A DNA stretch of 64,000 nucleotides from Nocardia puris (GCF_003315035.1 NZ_QNRE01000004.1:310001-374000); one strand, 5' to 3'. Positions 50,008 through 60,577 are shown, counted from the stretch's first letter. Numbers and translations: made by a program. The notes: generated by a model not told the origin, from the sequence alone.

Positions 50008-52487
50008 CGCGTGGACTGTGCCGGATCATCGTGGCGGTCCTGACCTTGCTCGCCGCGGTGGCCGCGCCCCTGGTGCTGGCCGGGCCGGGGTCGGGGCAGC
50101 CCAACGGGTCCAACACCACGTCGGGGCCGCAGTTCTTGAAGTTGTCGCTGGATTCGGTGTCGCCCTCGGCGGTGACGGTGACAAGCGATCCGCTGCTGAC
50201 GGTGTCGGGCACGGTGACCAATATCGGCGACCGCGTGGTGGACGACATCAGCGTGCGGTTGCAGCGCGCGCCCGCGGTGTCGGAGCCCAGCGGGCTGCGG
50301 TCGTCGCTGAGCCTGGACCAGGTGAACTTCGATCTGTCCGGCCCGTTCGAGGAAGTTGTCGACCGGCTCAGTCCGGGGCAGCGCAAGCAGTTCACGTTGA
50401 GCATGCCGTTGCGCCAGGACGGCAGTGGTGAAGCGTCGCTGGGGATTTCGGAACCTGGCGTGTATCCGCTGTTGCTGAACGTCAACGGCGAACCGGCGTA
50501 CGGCACGCAGGCGCGACTGGACGACGCCCGGTTCCTGTTGCCGGTGCTGGGCCTGCCGCCGGTGGAGCCCGACGGCGCGCAACCGGTGCCGCCGCCGGCG
50601 AATCCGCCGGTGGCGACGACGTTGCTGTGGCCGCTGGCGGATCGCCCGCGGTGGGTGGCGGGCGTGCCGGGTTCGGTGAACGGGATGGCGGAGCTGACCG
50701 ATGACGAGCTGGCCGCCTCGCTGAGCAAGGGCGGGCGCCTGGAGCAGTTGCTGGGCGCTTTGGAATCCGCGATCGGCACCGGGGTGACCCGCAGCCGCGA
50801 GCTGTCTACCTCGGTGTGCCTGGCGGTGGACCCGGATCTGCTGCTGACGGTGCAGGCGATGACGAGCGAGTACCGAGTGCTGGCGAGCCCGTCGGATCCG
50901 GACGGCGCGACGCGCGAGGGTGCGGGCACCGAGGCGGCGCAGAACTGGCTCGACCGGCTGCGCGCGCTGGCGTCCTCGCTGTGCACGGTGGCGTTGCCGT
51001 TCGCGCAGGTCGATGTGACGGCGTTGGCGGCGGTGAACGATCCGGACCTGTCGGCGCGCGCCCTGAACGCGCCCGCCGACCTGGTGGATTCGATTCTGGG
51101 GGTGCGTTCGCTGCGCGGGGTGAGCCTGCCGGATTCGGGGACCGTCGACGCGGGCGGCGGAATGCTGCTGCGCGGCCACGGTGTCACGACGGCGGTGCTG
51201 GCGGATTCGGCGGTGGTGCCCGAGGGTTCGGCGGGTTCGATGACGGCGCGCCAGTCCGTCGATGTGCCGGAGTCCGCCGCGCCGGAGCTGGTGTCGGTGC
51301 CGAGCGTGACCGCTCCGCCCGCCCCGGCGCCCACTCCGGAAGCGGCGCAACCGGATCCGGGTCTGCGGGTGGCGACGTTCGACATCTGGTCGGCGACGGC
51401 GCTGGCTGCGGTCGGCTCCAATCCGCCGACGCCCTCGTTCACGCCGAACCGGGTGCGCTACGAGGTGATGAACGATTCGCGGACCGCGCGCCTGCAGGAC
51501 GCGCTGGGTGCGATCTCCTGGAGCGCGCTGAATCCGCAGGCGGGCGGGCCGCGCTCGATGCTGTTGTCGCCGCCGCAGCAGTGGGGCGCCAACCGCGACG
51601 AGGCGACCGCGCTGCTGAAGCAGGTGGAGCTGCTGATGCGCGGCAATCTGGCCACACCGCGCGCGTTCGCCGATCTGGTCGCGCTGCCGCCGGATCCGCG
51701 TCCGTTCGAACTGTCCTATCTGTCGCAGGCGGCGGCCGACGCGGTGCCGGAACGATTCGTGCTGCCCGTCCGCGACCAGGGCAGGCGCGTCTCGGAGCTG
51801 ATGCGCGCGCTGGTGGACGTGCCGGAGTTCGAGCCGACGCCGGGGCAGTTCCTGACCCCGTTGCGCGACGACCTGGTGCGGGTGCTCTCCCTCTCGGATC
51901 GGCGCTCGGGCAACGCCTCGACCCCGGACACGTTCGCGCAGCGGCGGTTGGACCAGACCACCCGCACCATGGACGAGCTGTTCGGCTCGGTGTCGGTGCT
52001 GCCGCCCGGCGGCGTGTACACACTGGCGTCGGAGCAGAGCCCCCTGCTGCTGGTGGCGCGCAACGATCTGCCGGTCGCGATCCGCATCCGATTCCGCATC
52101 GAGGCCCCCGCCGAGACGAAGATCACCGATATCGGCGAACAGCAATTACCGCCGAAGGGGACACGGTCGTTCCAGATCCCTACCGAGGTCAGCGACAGCC
52201 GTAACCTGGTGATCCCCATCTCGCTCACCACGCCGGAGGGCATCGGGCTGGGCGAGGCCACCTCGGTGTCGGTGCGGTCCAACGCGTACGGCCAGGCCCT
52301 GGCGATCATCACGGCGAGCGCGGGCCTGCTGCTGTTCGTGCTGGTCGGACGCCGGTTGTGGCGGCGCTTCCGCGGTCGTCCCGACCCGGCCGACGAGGGT
52401 GTCGGCCCGGATCTGCGCCGCCGGGCGAGCAGGTACCGTCGGGCACGCAAACGCGCGCTGCGAAAGGCAGGACAGGAGGCACGGTGA
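50004..52487 (+). CDS. DUF6049 family secreted/membrane protein (Rv3909-like)
   Basis: An 827-residue protein with an N-terminal signal segment ([22 protein letters not shown]), a large extracytoplasmic part with Ig/NEW3-like strands ([29 protein letters not shown]) and one C-terminal transmembrane helix near 762-785 ([22 protein letters not shown]) followed by a basic cytoplasmic tail. This is the layout of DUF6049/Rv3909, always next to murJ in Mycobacteriales, suggesting a role in envelope assembly. Its start overlaps mutT4. A 12-bp hairpin overlaps its stop codon. Confidence 0.9.
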   Translation: MTRGLCRIIVAVLTLLAAVAAPLVLAGPGSGQPNGSNTTSGPQFLKLSLDSVSPSAVTVTSDPLLTVSGTVTNIGDRVVDDISVRLQRAPAVSEPSGLRSSLSLDQVNFDLSGPFEEVVDRLSPGQRKQFTLSMPLRQDGSGEASLGISEPGVYPLLLNVNGEPAYGTQARLDDARFLLPVLGLPPVEPDGAQPVPPPANPPVATTLLWPLADRPRWVAGVPGSVNGMAELTDDELAASLSKGGRLEQLLGALESAIGTGVTRSRELSTSVCLAVDPDLLLTVQAMTSEYRVLASPSDPDGATREGAGTEAAQNWLDRLRALASSLCTVALPFAQVDVTALAAVNDPDLSARALNAPADLVDSILGVRSLRGVSLPDSGTVDAGGGMLLRGHGVTTAVLADSAVVPEGSAGSMTARQSVDVPESAAPELVSVPSVTAPPAPAPTPEAAQPDPGLRVATFDIWSATALAAVGSNPPTPSFTPNRVRYEVMNDSRTARLQDALGAISWSALNPQAGGPRSMLLSPPQQWGANRDEATALLKQVELLMRGNLATPRAFADLVALPPDPRPFELSYLSQAAADAVPERFVLPVRDQGRRVSELMRALVDVPEFEPTPGQFLTPLRDDLVRVLSLSDRRSGNASTPDTFAQRRLDQTTRTMDELFGSVSVLPPGGVYTLASEQSPLLLVARNDLPVAIRIRFRIEAPAETKITDIGEQQLPPKGTRSFQIPTEVSDSRNLVIPISLTTPEGIGLGEATSVSVRSNAYGQALAIITASAGLLLFVLVGRRLWRRFRGRPDPADEGVGPDLRRRASRYRRARKRALRKAGQEAR

Positions 52488-52517
52488 GGGATGATCGATC
52501 GGGCGCCCTCACCGTGC
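52479..52517 (+). terminator. hairpin overlapping the DUF6049 stop codon
   Basis: GCACGGTGAGGG and CCCTCACCGTGC form a perfect 12-bp stem with a 15-nt loop. The left arm contains the TGA stop. It could attenuate read-through to murJ. Confidence 0.6.
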
Positions 52518-52647
52518 GGAACAATCGGTGGGGACGCGCGTCCGCGACGGGGCGGGATCGCGGGACGGCACGACGGGGGACGCTCGACGGGCGAAACGCC
52601 GATCGGGCATGCCGGATGCACGGGTCCGGTACGACACAGGAGGCATG

Positions 52648-55600
52648 ATGAGCGACGATGATTCATCCGCTCATCGGTCTCGACCTGATGAACGACCTGA
52701 CGGGCCGCCCGCCCGCCGGGCCCCCGCCGCGCCGTGGGAACGCGCGCCGCGACCGCCGGAGGAACCCGGTGTGACCCGCCGCGATCCGAACGTCCCGCCC
52801 CCGGTGCCCCGGGTGAGCAGGCCGCAGGACGGCCGGATGCCGCCCCCTCCCCAGCGCCCGCCGCATCCCGGGCGCGGTCCGGCGCGTCCCGGTCATCCTG
52901 TCCCGCCCGAGTACGATCCGCGCGGCCCCCGTCGCGGTCCCGGTGAGTCGGGCGCGATTCCCGCGCAGCGCGGCCCGGCGCGCCCCGGGCCTGGTCAGCG
53001 CGCACCCGAACTCCCGCGTCGCCCGATGCCGGGTGGGCCGGAGGACTTCGCGGCCGGACGCGGTCCCATACCCCGCCCACCCGACGATCTCCCGGGCGGA
53101 CGCGCACGCGTGCGGGGCACGCCAGAAGACTTCCCGGCCGGCCGCGACCCCATCCCCGGCGGACCCGACGACTTCCCCGATCGCCGCCCGATACCTGCCG
53201 AATCCGACGACTACCCGGCGGGGCGTCCCGGCGCGTATCCCGCGCAACGCGGTCCCGGCCCCGGCCAGTCCGGTGCCATCCCGGCGCAACGCGGCCCTCG
53301 ACGCGGGCCGGAGCCCGGCCAATCGGGAGCGATCCCGGTCCAGCGCGGCCCCGAAGGCGGCCACCCGGGCAACATCCCGGCCCAGCGAGGTCCCGCGTCC
53401 GGTGCGATTCCCGTCCAGCGGCCGACCCCGTCGGGCCACTCCGGCCCCATCCCCGCGCAGCGCGGACCTGGTCAGCCGCCGAACCGTGGCCCCGGTGTTC
53501 CACCCGGTCCGGCTCACGCCCGCCCGCCCGCGCCACATCCCGGGCAGGGCGCGTACTCCGCCCAGGAAGACGGCGTCCTGGCGAAACCCGTGCGCGTCCC
53601 GCCGCAGCGTTTCGCGCCGCCGGACACCCGCCACGACCCGGCCGACGACGTCACCGTGCGCACGGCGCCCCCGCCGCGCTACGAACCCTCGCGCCCGCGC
53701 GAACAGGACGAACCGGAGGAGCCGCAGCCCAAGCAGAGCGCGTCGGCGCGCCTGCTGCGCGACTCCGGGTCGATCGCGATCGCCACCCTGGTCAGCCGGA
53801 TCACCGGCTTCGGCAAGGTGCTCATGCTGGCGGCCGTGCTCGGCCCGGCCATCGCCAGCGCGTTCACCTCGGCCAGCCTGATCCCGAACATGATCGCCGA
53901 GCTGGTGCTCGGCGCGGTGCTGACCGCGATCGTGGTGCCCACGCTGGTGCGCGCCGAACAGGAGGACGCCGACGGCGGCGCGGCGTTCATCCGCAGGCTC
54001 GTCACGGCCGCGTTCACCGTGCTGGCCGTGGCCACGCTGTTCACCACCGCGGCCGCGCCCATCCTGGCCACCAGGGTGTTCGTCGACTCCGACGGCGCGG
54101 TGAACACCGATCTCACCACCGCGCTCACCTATCTGCTGCTGCCCGCGATCGTGTTCTACGGCATGTCCGCGCTGCTCACGGCCGTGCTGAACACCAGGCA
54201 GAACTTCAAACCGGGCGCCTGGGCGCCGGTGGTGAACAACGTCGTGGTGCTCACGGTGCTGGCCGTGTACGCGCTCACCCCGGGCGAGATCACCCTCGAT
54301 CCGGTGCGGATGAGCGATCCGAAGCTGCTGGTGCTGGGCCTCGGCGTGACCTTCGGCGTGGTGTCGCAGGTGCTGATCCTGCTGCCCGCGATCCGCCGCG
54401 AGGGCATCGACCTGCGGCCGCTGTGGGGCATCGACAACCGGCTCAAGCAGTTCGCCGCCATGGGCGCGGCCATCATCCTGTACGTCCTGATCAGCCAGGT
54501 CGGCATGATCGTGGCCAATAACGTCGCGTCCAAGGCCGACGCGGCGGGCCCGGCCATCTACTCCTACACCTGGCTGCTGCTGCAGCTGCCCTACGGCGTG
54601 CTCGGCGTCACGCTGCTCACCGCGATCATGCCGCGCCTGAGTCGCAACGCCGCCAACGACGACACCCCCGCGGTGGTCGACGACCTGTCCGTCGCGACCA
54701 GGCTCACCATGATCGCGCTGGTGCCCGTGGTGGTGTTCTTCACCCTCGCCGGGCCCCAGATCGGTGAGGCGCTGTTCGGCTACGCGCGGTTCTCCGGCGA
54801 TGCCGGGCGCCTCGGCGACGCGCTGAGCTGGTCGGCCTTCACCCTGATCCCGTACGCGCTGGTGCTGATCCACCTGCGGGTCTTCTACGCCAGGGAACAG
54901 GCGTGGACGCCGACCTGGATCATCCTCGGCATCACCGGCGTCAAGATCGTGCTCTCCGCGCTGGCCCCGGTGTTCGCCAGTTCCGGCGACCAGGTGGTGA
55001 TCATCCTCGGCGCGGTGAACGGCGTGAGCTTCGCCGTCGGCGCGGTGATCGGCGGCTATCTGCTGCACCGCAGCCTCGGCGATCTGCGGATGATCAACGT
55101 GGGGCGCACCGTCACCCGCGTGGTGCTGGCCGCGCTGGCCGCGGGCGCGGTGATGCTGATCGTGGACAAGGTGCTCGGGCTGGACCGGATCACCAGCGCG
55201 CCAGGCTCGCTGCTGCGCGTGACAATCGACGCCATTGTGCTGTTCGCGGTGGCGTTCGGGCTCATGCGCCTGGCGGGGATCCCCGAGATCGTCGCGATCA
55301 CGGTGGCCGTCTCGCGCCGTCTGGGCATCACCCCGCCCGCACCGGACCTCGACCTGGACGGACCGGTCGAGGACGAGTACGCCACCCAGGTCATGCGCAG
55401 GCCGCATCCGTACGCCTACTCCGGATTCGACCCCGTCATGGACACCCAGACGATGGTGCTGCCCGTGATCCGTCCCGGAGCTGTCGACCTGACCGGCAAG
55501 GGACAGTTCCCGTACCCTGTTCGGCAGGTGGGCACTCGTGGCGAGTACGCCGAGACCTCGACATACCAGGGCGAAGGAGGACCGAGGGTGAGCGACGACG

Positions 55601-57408
55601 CGGCGGCGGGCAGCGTCCCAGCCGCCGAACCTCCTGCGGGTGGGGCGGGCAGTCTGTCCACCGACAATCCCCCCGCGGCCGAGCAGCCACAGGGGCCGGG
55701 CGAGGCCGGCAGGCCCCCGCACGCGCCGGTGGGTCCCGCCGCGGCGCCCCCGCCCCGCGACGCACCGCCGCCGCAGCAGGCGCCGCCGCGCGATCCGATG
55801 TACGACACCGGCATGATCCCGGTGCCGCAGCTGCCGCCGCAGCAGCCCGTCGACCCCGGTCAACGCCGGGTTCCGCGCGGCCCCAAGCTGATGCCGGGCG
55901 CGTCGGTGGCGGGTGGCCGCTACCGGCTGCTGGCCAGCCACGGCGGTGCGCGCGGGCTGAAGTTCTGGCAGGCGCTCGACATCAAACTCGACCGCGAGGT
56001 CGCGCTCACCTTCGTCGACGCCGACCAGAAGGCCGGCGAGAACTCCGGTCACGACGGCCCGCAGGCGATCCTGTCGCGCACGCTGCGTCTGGGTCGGATC
56101 AACTCACCCGGCCTGGCCCGCGTGCTCGACGTGGTGCGCGGCAGCTCCGGCGGCATCGTGGTGGCCGAGTGGACGCCCGGTCGTTCGCTGCGTGAGATGG
56201 CCGAGACGGTGCCCTCACCGATCGGCGCCGCCCGCGCCATCCGGGCGCTCGCCTCGGCCGCCGAACTCGCCCACCGCGGCGGCGGTTCGCTGTCCATCGA
56301 CCATCCCGACCGGGTGCGCATCAGCGCCTCGGGCGACGCGGTACTCGCCTTCCCCGGCACGCTGGCCGATTCCGACGCCCAGTCCGACGTGCGCGGCCTC
56401 GGCGCCATGCTCTACGCGCTGATCACGGCGCGCTGGCCGATCCGCTCCGGCGGGCTGACCGGGTCCGCCGCCACCGTCGGCGGCCTGCGTCTGGCCGATT
56501 TCGGCGCCGACGGCACGCCGGTGGAGCCGCGCCAGATCCGGCCGGAGGTGCCGTTCGAGATCTCGGCCGTCGCGGTGCGTTCGCTGGAGTCGAACAAGGG
56601 CGTGCGCACCGCGGCCACCGTGCAGCACGTGCTGGAGCAGGCGTCCGTGGTCGACCAGAAGACCGATTTCATCCCGGTGCTGCGGCTGGGTCAGCGGGCC
56701 CAGCACGTGCCCGCCGACGAGTCGCTGGCCGATCCGGAACTGCTCGCGCAGGAGCGGGAACGCTCGCAGCGCATGATGTGGATCATGGTGGGCCTGGGCA
56801 TCCTGGCCGCGCTGGTGGTCGGCGTCGTGATCTGGTGGATGGTCAGCGTGTTCGCGCCGGGCGCATCCGACGCGCCGCTGGACGAACAGCGCAATATCGG
56901 CCTCACCACCAACAGCACACCGGCGCCCGCGCCCGCCCCCGGCGCGGTGCCGAGCACGCCGACGGGCGGAGTTCCGGTCCCGGTCACCGGCGTCACGGTG
57001 TTCTCGCCCGAGGGCACGCCCGACGGTGTGAACAACGTGGCGGCCGTGCTGGACAACGATCCGGCCACCGTGTGGCGCACCGACCAGTACTTCCAGCAGT
57101 TCCCCGCGCTCAAGAAGGGCGTGGGGCTGCTGGCCACGCTGCCCAGCCCGGCGCGGCTGACCAACGTCTCGATCACCTCGCCGAGCCCGGGCACCTCGGT
57201 GGAGATCCGCACGTCGCCCACGAATTCGCCCACCCTGGACCAGACCCAGCTGATCGGCACGGCCCAGCTGGGCGACGGGGTCACCGAGATCCCGGTGCAG
57301 GCCGACCAGGCGGTGCGCTACGTGCTCGTGTGGATCACCGGGCTCGGCACCACCGGCAGCCAGTTCCAGTCGGCCATCGCCGACCTGCGGTTCGACGCCG
57401 CCCCCTGA
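52648..57408 (+). CDS. murJ: lipid II flippase MurJ (MviN) with pseudokinase and extracellular C-terminal domain
   Basis: A 1586-residue fusion like Rv3910 but about 400 residues longer. Order: (1) a disordered Pro/Arg/Gly-rich N-terminus, residues 1-360, with repeated IPAQRGP/IPVQRGP units around 100-280; (2) a 14-TM MurJ domain from about 362 (SARLLRDSGSIAIATLVSRI) to about 900; (3) a linker; (4) a kinase-like domain from about 1080 (GGRYRLLASHG) that lacks the VAIK Lys (VALTFVD) and the HRD/DFG catalytic motifs, hence a pseudokinase; (5) a TM helix near 1377; (6) an extracytoplasmic discoidin-like domain. In mycobacteria the PknB-phosphorylated pseudokinase recruits FhaA. The start is ATG 52648 or 52645 after AGGAGG. 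Confidence 0.95.
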   Translation: MSDDDSSAHRSRPDERPDGPPARRAPAAPWERAPRPPEEPGVTRRDPNVPPPVPRVSRPQDGRMPPPPQRPPHPGRGPARPGHPVPPEYDPRGPRRGPGESGAIPAQRGPARPGPGQRAPELPRRPMPGGPEDFAAGRGPIPRPPDDLPGGRARVRGTPEDFPAGRDPIPGGPDDFPDRRPIPAESDDYPAGRPGAYPAQRGPGPGQSGAIPAQRGPRRGPEPGQSGAIPVQRGPEGGHPGNIPAQRGPASGAIPVQRPTPSGHSGPIPAQRGPGQPPNRGPGVPPGPAHARPPAPHPGQGAYSAQEDGVLAKPVRVPPQRFAPPDTRHDPADDVTVRTAPPPRYEPSRPREQDEPEEPQPKQSASARLLRDSGSIAIATLVSRITGFGKVLMLAAVLGPAIASAFTSASLIPNMIAELVLGAVLTAIVVPTLVRAEQEDADGGAAFIRRLVTAAFTVLAVATLFTTAAAPILATRVFVDSDGAVNTDLTTALTYLLLPAIVFYGMSALLTAVLNTRQNFKPGAWAPVVNNVVVLTVLAVYALTPGEITLDPVRMSDPKLLVLGLGVTFGVVSQVLILLPAIRREGIDLRPLWGIDNRLKQFAAMGAAIILYVLISQVGMIVANNVASKADAAGPAIYSYTWLLLQLPYGVLGVTLLTAIMPRLSRNAANDDTPAVVDDLSVATRLTMIALVPVVVFFTLAGPQIGEALFGYARFSGDAGRLGDALSWSAFTLIPYALVLIHLRVFYAREQAWTPTWIILGITGVKIVLSALAPVFASSGDQVVIILGAVNGVSFAVGAVIGGYLLHRSLGDLRMINVGRTVTRVVLAALAAGAVMLIVDKVLGLDRITSAPGSLLRVTIDAIVLFAVAFGLMRLAGIPEIVAITVAVSRRLGITPPAPDLDLDGPVEDEYATQVMRRPHPYAYSGFDPVMDTQTMVLPVIRPGAVDLTGKGQFPYPVRQVGTRGEYAETSTYQGEGGPRVSDDAAAGSVPAAEPPAGGAGSLSTDNPPAAEQPQGPGEAGRPPHAPVGPAAAPPPRDAPPPQQAPPRDPMYDTGMIPVPQLPPQQPVDPGQRRVPRGPKLMPGASVAGGRYRLLASHGGARGLKFWQALDIKLDREVALTFVDADQKAGENSGHDGPQAILSRTLRLGRINSPGLARVLDVVRGSSGGIVVAEWTPGRSLREMAETVPSPIGAARAIRALASAAELAHRGGGSLSIDHPDRVRISASGDAVLAFPGTLADSDAQSDVRGLGAMLYALITARWPIRSGGLTGSAATVGGLRLADFGADGTPVEPRQIRPEVPFEISAVAVRSLESNKGVRTAATVQHVLEQASVVDQKTDFIPVLRLGQRAQHVPADESLADPELLAQERERSQRMMWIMVGLGILAALVVGVVIWWMVSVFAPGASDAPLDEQRNIGLTTNSTPAPAPAPGAVPSTPTGGVPVPVTGVTVFSPEGTPDGVNNVAAVLDNDPATVWRTDQYFQQFPALKKGVGLLATLPSPARLTNVSITSPSPGTSVEIRTSPTNSPTLDQTQLIGTAQLGDGVTEIPVQADQAVRYVLVWITGLGTTGSQFQSAIADLRFDAAP

Positions 57409-57480
57409 CCTTTTCCTTTCTCTGCCACCACCGTTGCGGCGTGGCCGGCATCCCGCTCGGTCTGGTTGCTGCCCCTTCGG

Positions 57481-57516
57481 CCCTGCCGATATGATCGGCA
57501 CGCGCTCTCGGCAGGG
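57481..57516 (+). promoter_or_regulatory. overlapping inverted repeats upstream of sigM
   Basis: TGCCGAT-ATG-ATCGGCA (57484-57500) is a perfect 7-bp inverted repeat. The same left arm, extended as CCCTGCCGA, also pairs perfectly with TCGGCAGGG at 57508-57516. The two pairings exclude each other, as in attenuators, or the first may be an operator. Confidence 0.45.
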
Positions 57517-57616
57517 GAGCTTCCCGGATTCTGGTGACGCGATTCCGGATGCTGCGAAAGTTTTCGGTGACAGGTGATCCACGCTGTCGCCCGGTGAGCG
57601 CCGTCGAGGGGTTGGA

Positions 57617-58246
57617 TTGTCGGAGAGGAACGAGGGTTCCCGCGCGGGAAGTTCGCGGCCGGTCGCGGCCCGCGAGCGCTCGTTCGTGCCCGACGACCTC
57701 ACCGACGCGCAGTTGCTGCGGGCGCACGTCGACGGGGAGCGCCACGCCTTCGCCGAACTGTTGCGCAGGCACAACGACCACCTCTGGCAGACCGCCCTGC
57801 GCACTTCCTACACCAGGGAGGACGCGGCCGATTCGCTGCAGGACGCACTGCTCTCGGCCCATCGCACCGCAGGTTCGTTCCGCGCGGAGGCCGAGGTGCG
57901 CAGCTGGTTGCACGCCATCGTGGTGAACGCCTGCCTGGACCGCATCCGGCGCAACAAGACCCGGCGCGCGGTGTCGTTCTCGCCGGATTCCATGCCGGAA
58001 CCGATCGACGAGCGCGATGAGTTCGCCCACCTCGAGTTGTCGATCGTGGTGGATCGCGCCCTGTTCTCGCTGCCGCCCGATCAGCGGACCGCGCTGGTTG
58101 CGGTCGATCTGGAGGGGTATAGCGTGGCGGAGGCGGCCGCCATGCTCGGCGTCCCGGAGGGGACCATCAAGAGCCGGTGCGCGCGGGCACGGCAACGTTT
58201 GCAGGAACGTTTGGAATTTCTGCGCGATCCGCGGAACCGGAACTAG
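57617..58246 (+). CDS. sigM: ECF RNA polymerase sigma factor SigM
   Basis: A 209-residue ECF sigma factor. Region 2 is LRAHVDGERHAFAELLRRHN through RSWLHAIVVNACLDRIRRNK. Region 4 is LPPDQRTALVAVDLEGYSVAEAAAMLGVPEGTIKSR, with the HTH that reads the -35 element. Position and sequence match Rv3911. The start TTG 57617 has GAGGGGTTG upstream; no ATG or GTG fits better. The anti-sigma gene follows 115 bp downstream. In mycobacteria SigM controls ESX and surface-lipid genes. Confidence 0.93.
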   Translation: MSERNEGSRAGSSRPVAARERSFVPDDLTDAQLLRAHVDGERHAFAELLRRHNDHLWQTALRTSYTREDAADSLQDALLSAHRTAGSFRAEAEVRSWLHAIVVNACLDRIRRNKTRRAVSFSPDSMPEPIDERDEFAHLELSIVVDRALFSLPPDQRTALVAVDLEGYSVAEAAAMLGVPEGTIKSRCARARQRLQERLEFLRDPRNRN

Positions 58247-58361
58247 TGGCGCTGCGTCATTAATAGTGACGAACCACTGAGCGATGTATTCAGGGGCGGC
58301 CCGGTAGGCGGTCGCCATGGCGAACGGGACAGCAATGTCCGATGGGAATTACGGAGGTGCG

Positions 58362-59138
58362 ATGGCGACCCGGTCAGTTCCGCAGCCTCCGTTCTCCACG
58401 GAGTTGCTGGCCGACCTGCATGCCGACAACATCGACCCCGAACTCGGAGCCCAGCTGTGGCCCCTGGTCCGCGCCGATGCCGACGCCAGCCGGTATCTGG
58501 ACTCGCTGGACGAGGTGCGCGGCCACGTGCGCGAACTAGGTGCCGTCGACCCGGTACTCCACCCGATGCCCGACGACGTGTCGGTGCGCCTGTTCTCGTT
58601 CCTCGAGGATCTGGAGTCCGGCGAGGAGCCGCGCGCCACCGTCCACCGGCTGCCGGAACCTTCCGAAACATCTTCCGCCCCAACAGGTCCGAGTGAACAC
58701 CTCGCCCCGCCCGTCTCGCTGGACGAACGCCGCGGCCGCCGGTTGCGCTGGCTCGCCGCCGCGGCGGCCGTGGCGGCCGTGGTCGCGGGTGTCGGGATCG
58801 GCGCCTCGGTGCTGGGCGGTGACGAGGAGGGCACGCCCGTCGCGTCACCGACCGAGAACCAGATCGGCGACGACCTCACCGCCACCGCCGCGCTCGCCGC
58901 GCTCGGCCGCAACGACGTCACCGGCCCGCTCGCCGACTACGCGGCCCGCGACGCCTGCGTGGCCGCGGCGGGCCTGACCCGCCCGGTGCTCGGCTCGATG
59001 AACATGACCTACAGCGGCCAGGCCGCGGTGCTCATCCTGCTCGGCGGCGCCGACCGCGGCCAGATCACCGCGCTGGTGGTGGGGCCGGGCTGCGCGCCGG
59101 GAGATCCGCAGGTGAAGAACATCACCGACATCGGGTAG
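58362..59138 (+). CDS. rsmA: anti-sigma-M factor RsmA-like
   Basis: A 258-residue single-pass membrane protein at the Rv3912 position. A cytoplasmic N-terminal part of about 135 residues ([33 protein letters not shown]) that would bind SigM precedes a transmembrane helix ([24 protein letters not shown]). An extracytoplasmic part with two Cys follows. The ATG 58362 has GGAGGTGCG directly upstream, a near-perfect ribosome site, so the earlier ATGs at 58317 and 58335 are rejected. It would hold SigM inactive at the membrane. Confidence 0.87.
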   Translation: MATRSVPQPPFSTELLADLHADNIDPELGAQLWPLVRADADASRYLDSLDEVRGHVRELGAVDPVLHPMPDDVSVRLFSFLEDLESGEEPRATVHRLPEPSETSSAPTGPSEHLAPPVSLDERRGRRLRWLAAAAAVAAVVAGVGIGASVLGGDEEGTPVASPTENQIGDDLTATAALAALGRNDVTGPLADYAARDACVAAAGLTRPVLGSMNMTYSGQAAVLILLGGADRGQITALVVGPGCAPGDPQVKNITDIG

Positions 59139-59157
59139 CGACGGGGCCGGGCCGCGC

Positions 59158-59184
59158 GGGAACATCAGCGTTTACCCTGTTGTT
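59158..59184 (+). promoter_or_regulatory. SigH/SigR-type promoter of trxB-trxA
   Basis: GGGAAC (59158-59163) is followed by exactly 18 nt and GTTG (59182 onward). This fits GGAAY-N18-GTT and lies 48 bp before the trxB start. In M. tuberculosis and Streptomyces thioredoxin genes are direct SigH/SigR targets. Confidence 0.75.
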
Positions 59185-59232
59185 GAGTTTCACGTTCCCC
59201 CAGATCACCCCAGATCACCTCGGAAGGGCGCC

Positions 59233-60210
59233 ATGATTCGCGACCTGATCATTGTCGGCTCCGGCCCCGCCGGTTACACCGCCGCCGTCTACGCGGCGCG
59301 CGCCGAGCTGCAGCCCTTGCTGTTCGAGGGCACCCAATTCGGCGGCGCGCTGATGACGACCACCGAGGTGGAGAACTTCCCCGGCTTCCGCGACGGCATC
59401 ATGGGCCCCGACCTGATGGACCAGATGCGCGAGCAGGCCAAGCGTTTCGGCGCCGACATCCGCACCGAGGACGTCGACGCCATCGACCTGAGCGGTCCCG
59501 TGAAGACGGTCACCGTGGGCGAGGAGACCTACCAGGCGTACGCGATCGTGCTGGCCATGGGTTCGGCCGCGCGCTACCTGAACGTGCCCGGCGAGCAGGA
59601 ACTGCTCGGCCGCGGCGTGAGCGCCTGTGCCACCTGCGACGGCTTCTTCTTCAAGGGCCAGGAGATCGTGGTGGTCGGCGGCGGCGACTCGGCCATGGAG
59701 GAGGCGACCTTCCTCACCAAGTTCGCGTCCAAGGTCACCATCGTGCACCGGCGCGAGGAGTTCCGCGCCTCGCGCATCATGCTGGAGCGGGCCAAGGCCA
59801 ACGAGAAGATCGAGTTCGTGCTGAACGCGGAAGTCGTTCGGGTGCACGGGGACAACGCGGTGACCGGTCTCACGCTGCGCGACACCCGCACCGGCGAGAC
59901 CTCCGAACTGGCCGCGACCGGCCTGTTCGTCGCGATCGGCCACGACCCGCGCAGCGAGCTCGTGCGCGGCCAGGTCGAACTCGACGATGAGGGCTACGTG
60001 CAGGTCCGGCATCCGGGCACCGCCACGAACGTCGAGGGCGTCTTCGCCGCGGGCGATCTGGTCGACCACACCTACCGGCAGGCCATCACCGCCGCGGGCA
60101 CGGGCTGCCGCGCCGCGATCGACGCCGAACGCTGGCTCTCCGAGCAGGGCGATATCACCGCGAACACCCTGGACCACGCGGGACAGCCGGTCGCCGCGAA
60201 CGCCCACTGA
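59233..60210 (+). CDS. trxB: thioredoxin-disulfide reductase
   Basis: A 325-residue FAD/NADPH enzyme that reduces thioredoxin. The FAD motif [16 protein letters not shown] begins at residue 8, the redox-active CATC is at Cys132/Cys135, the NADPH motif [10 protein letters not shown] follows, and [21 protein letters not shown] is the C-terminal FAD motif. It is co-transcribed with trxA 34 bp downstream. The ATG 59233 follows GGAAGGGCG. Confidence 0.97.
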   Translation: MIRDLIIVGSGPAGYTAAVYAARAELQPLLFEGTQFGGALMTTTEVENFPGFRDGIMGPDLMDQMREQAKRFGADIRTEDVDAIDLSGPVKTVTVGEETYQAYAIVLAMGSAARYLNVPGEQELLGRGVSACATCDGFFFKGQEIVVVGGGDSAMEEATFLTKFASKVTIVHRREEFRASRIMLERAKANEKIEFVLNAEVVRVHGDNAVTGLTLRDTRTGETSELAATGLFVAIGHDPRSELVRGQVELDDEGYVQVRHPGTATNVEGVFAAGDLVDHTYRQAITAAGTGCRAAIDAERWLSEQGDITANTLDHAGQPVAANAH

Positions 60211-60244
60211 TCTCGCCCACATCCCGATCAACGAGGAGAAACCC

Positions 60245-60577
60245 ATGGCCGACAACGGCAACACGGTCACCGTGACCGACGCGTCCTTCGCCGACGACGT
60301 GCTGCTCAGCGAGAAGCCCGTCCTGGTCGACTTCTGGGCGGATTGGTGCGGACCGTGCAAGATGGTCGCCCCCGTGCTGGAGGAGATCGCCGGCGCGCAC
60401 GCCGACAAGCTGACCATCGCCAAGCTGGACGTCGACGCCAACCCGTCCACCGCCCGCGAATACCAGGTGCTGTCGCTGCCCACTATGATGCTGTTCCGCG
60501 GTGGGAAGCCGGTGAAGCAGATCGTCGGCGCCAAGGGCAAAGCGGCCCTGCTGCGCGAGCTCGCGGACGTCATCTGA
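60245..60577 (+). CDS. trxA: thioredoxin
   Basis: A 110-residue thioredoxin with the canonical active site WCGPCKM (Cys35, Cys38), the buried DFWADW, and the cis-Pro in LSLPTMMLF. It is equivalent to trxC (Rv3914). The ATG 60245 has GAGGAGAAA upstream; the long open frame from 59987 is only an out-of-family extension through trxB. Confidence 0.97.
   Translation: MADNGNTVTVTDASFADDVLLSEKPVLVDFWADWCGPCKMVAPVLEEIAGAHADKLTIAKLDVDANPSTAREYQVLSLPTMMLFRGGKPVKQIVGAKGKAALLRELADVI

Noticed and set aside
49833..52145. 770-codon minus-strand open frame across the DUF6049 gene
   Set aside because: Antisense shadow with Arg/Gln/His-rich translation and no ribosome site.
52663..56052. 1129-codon minus-strand open frame across murJ
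   Set aside because: Antisense shadow; the translation is Arg/His/Asp low complexity and murJ on the plus strand has clear domains.
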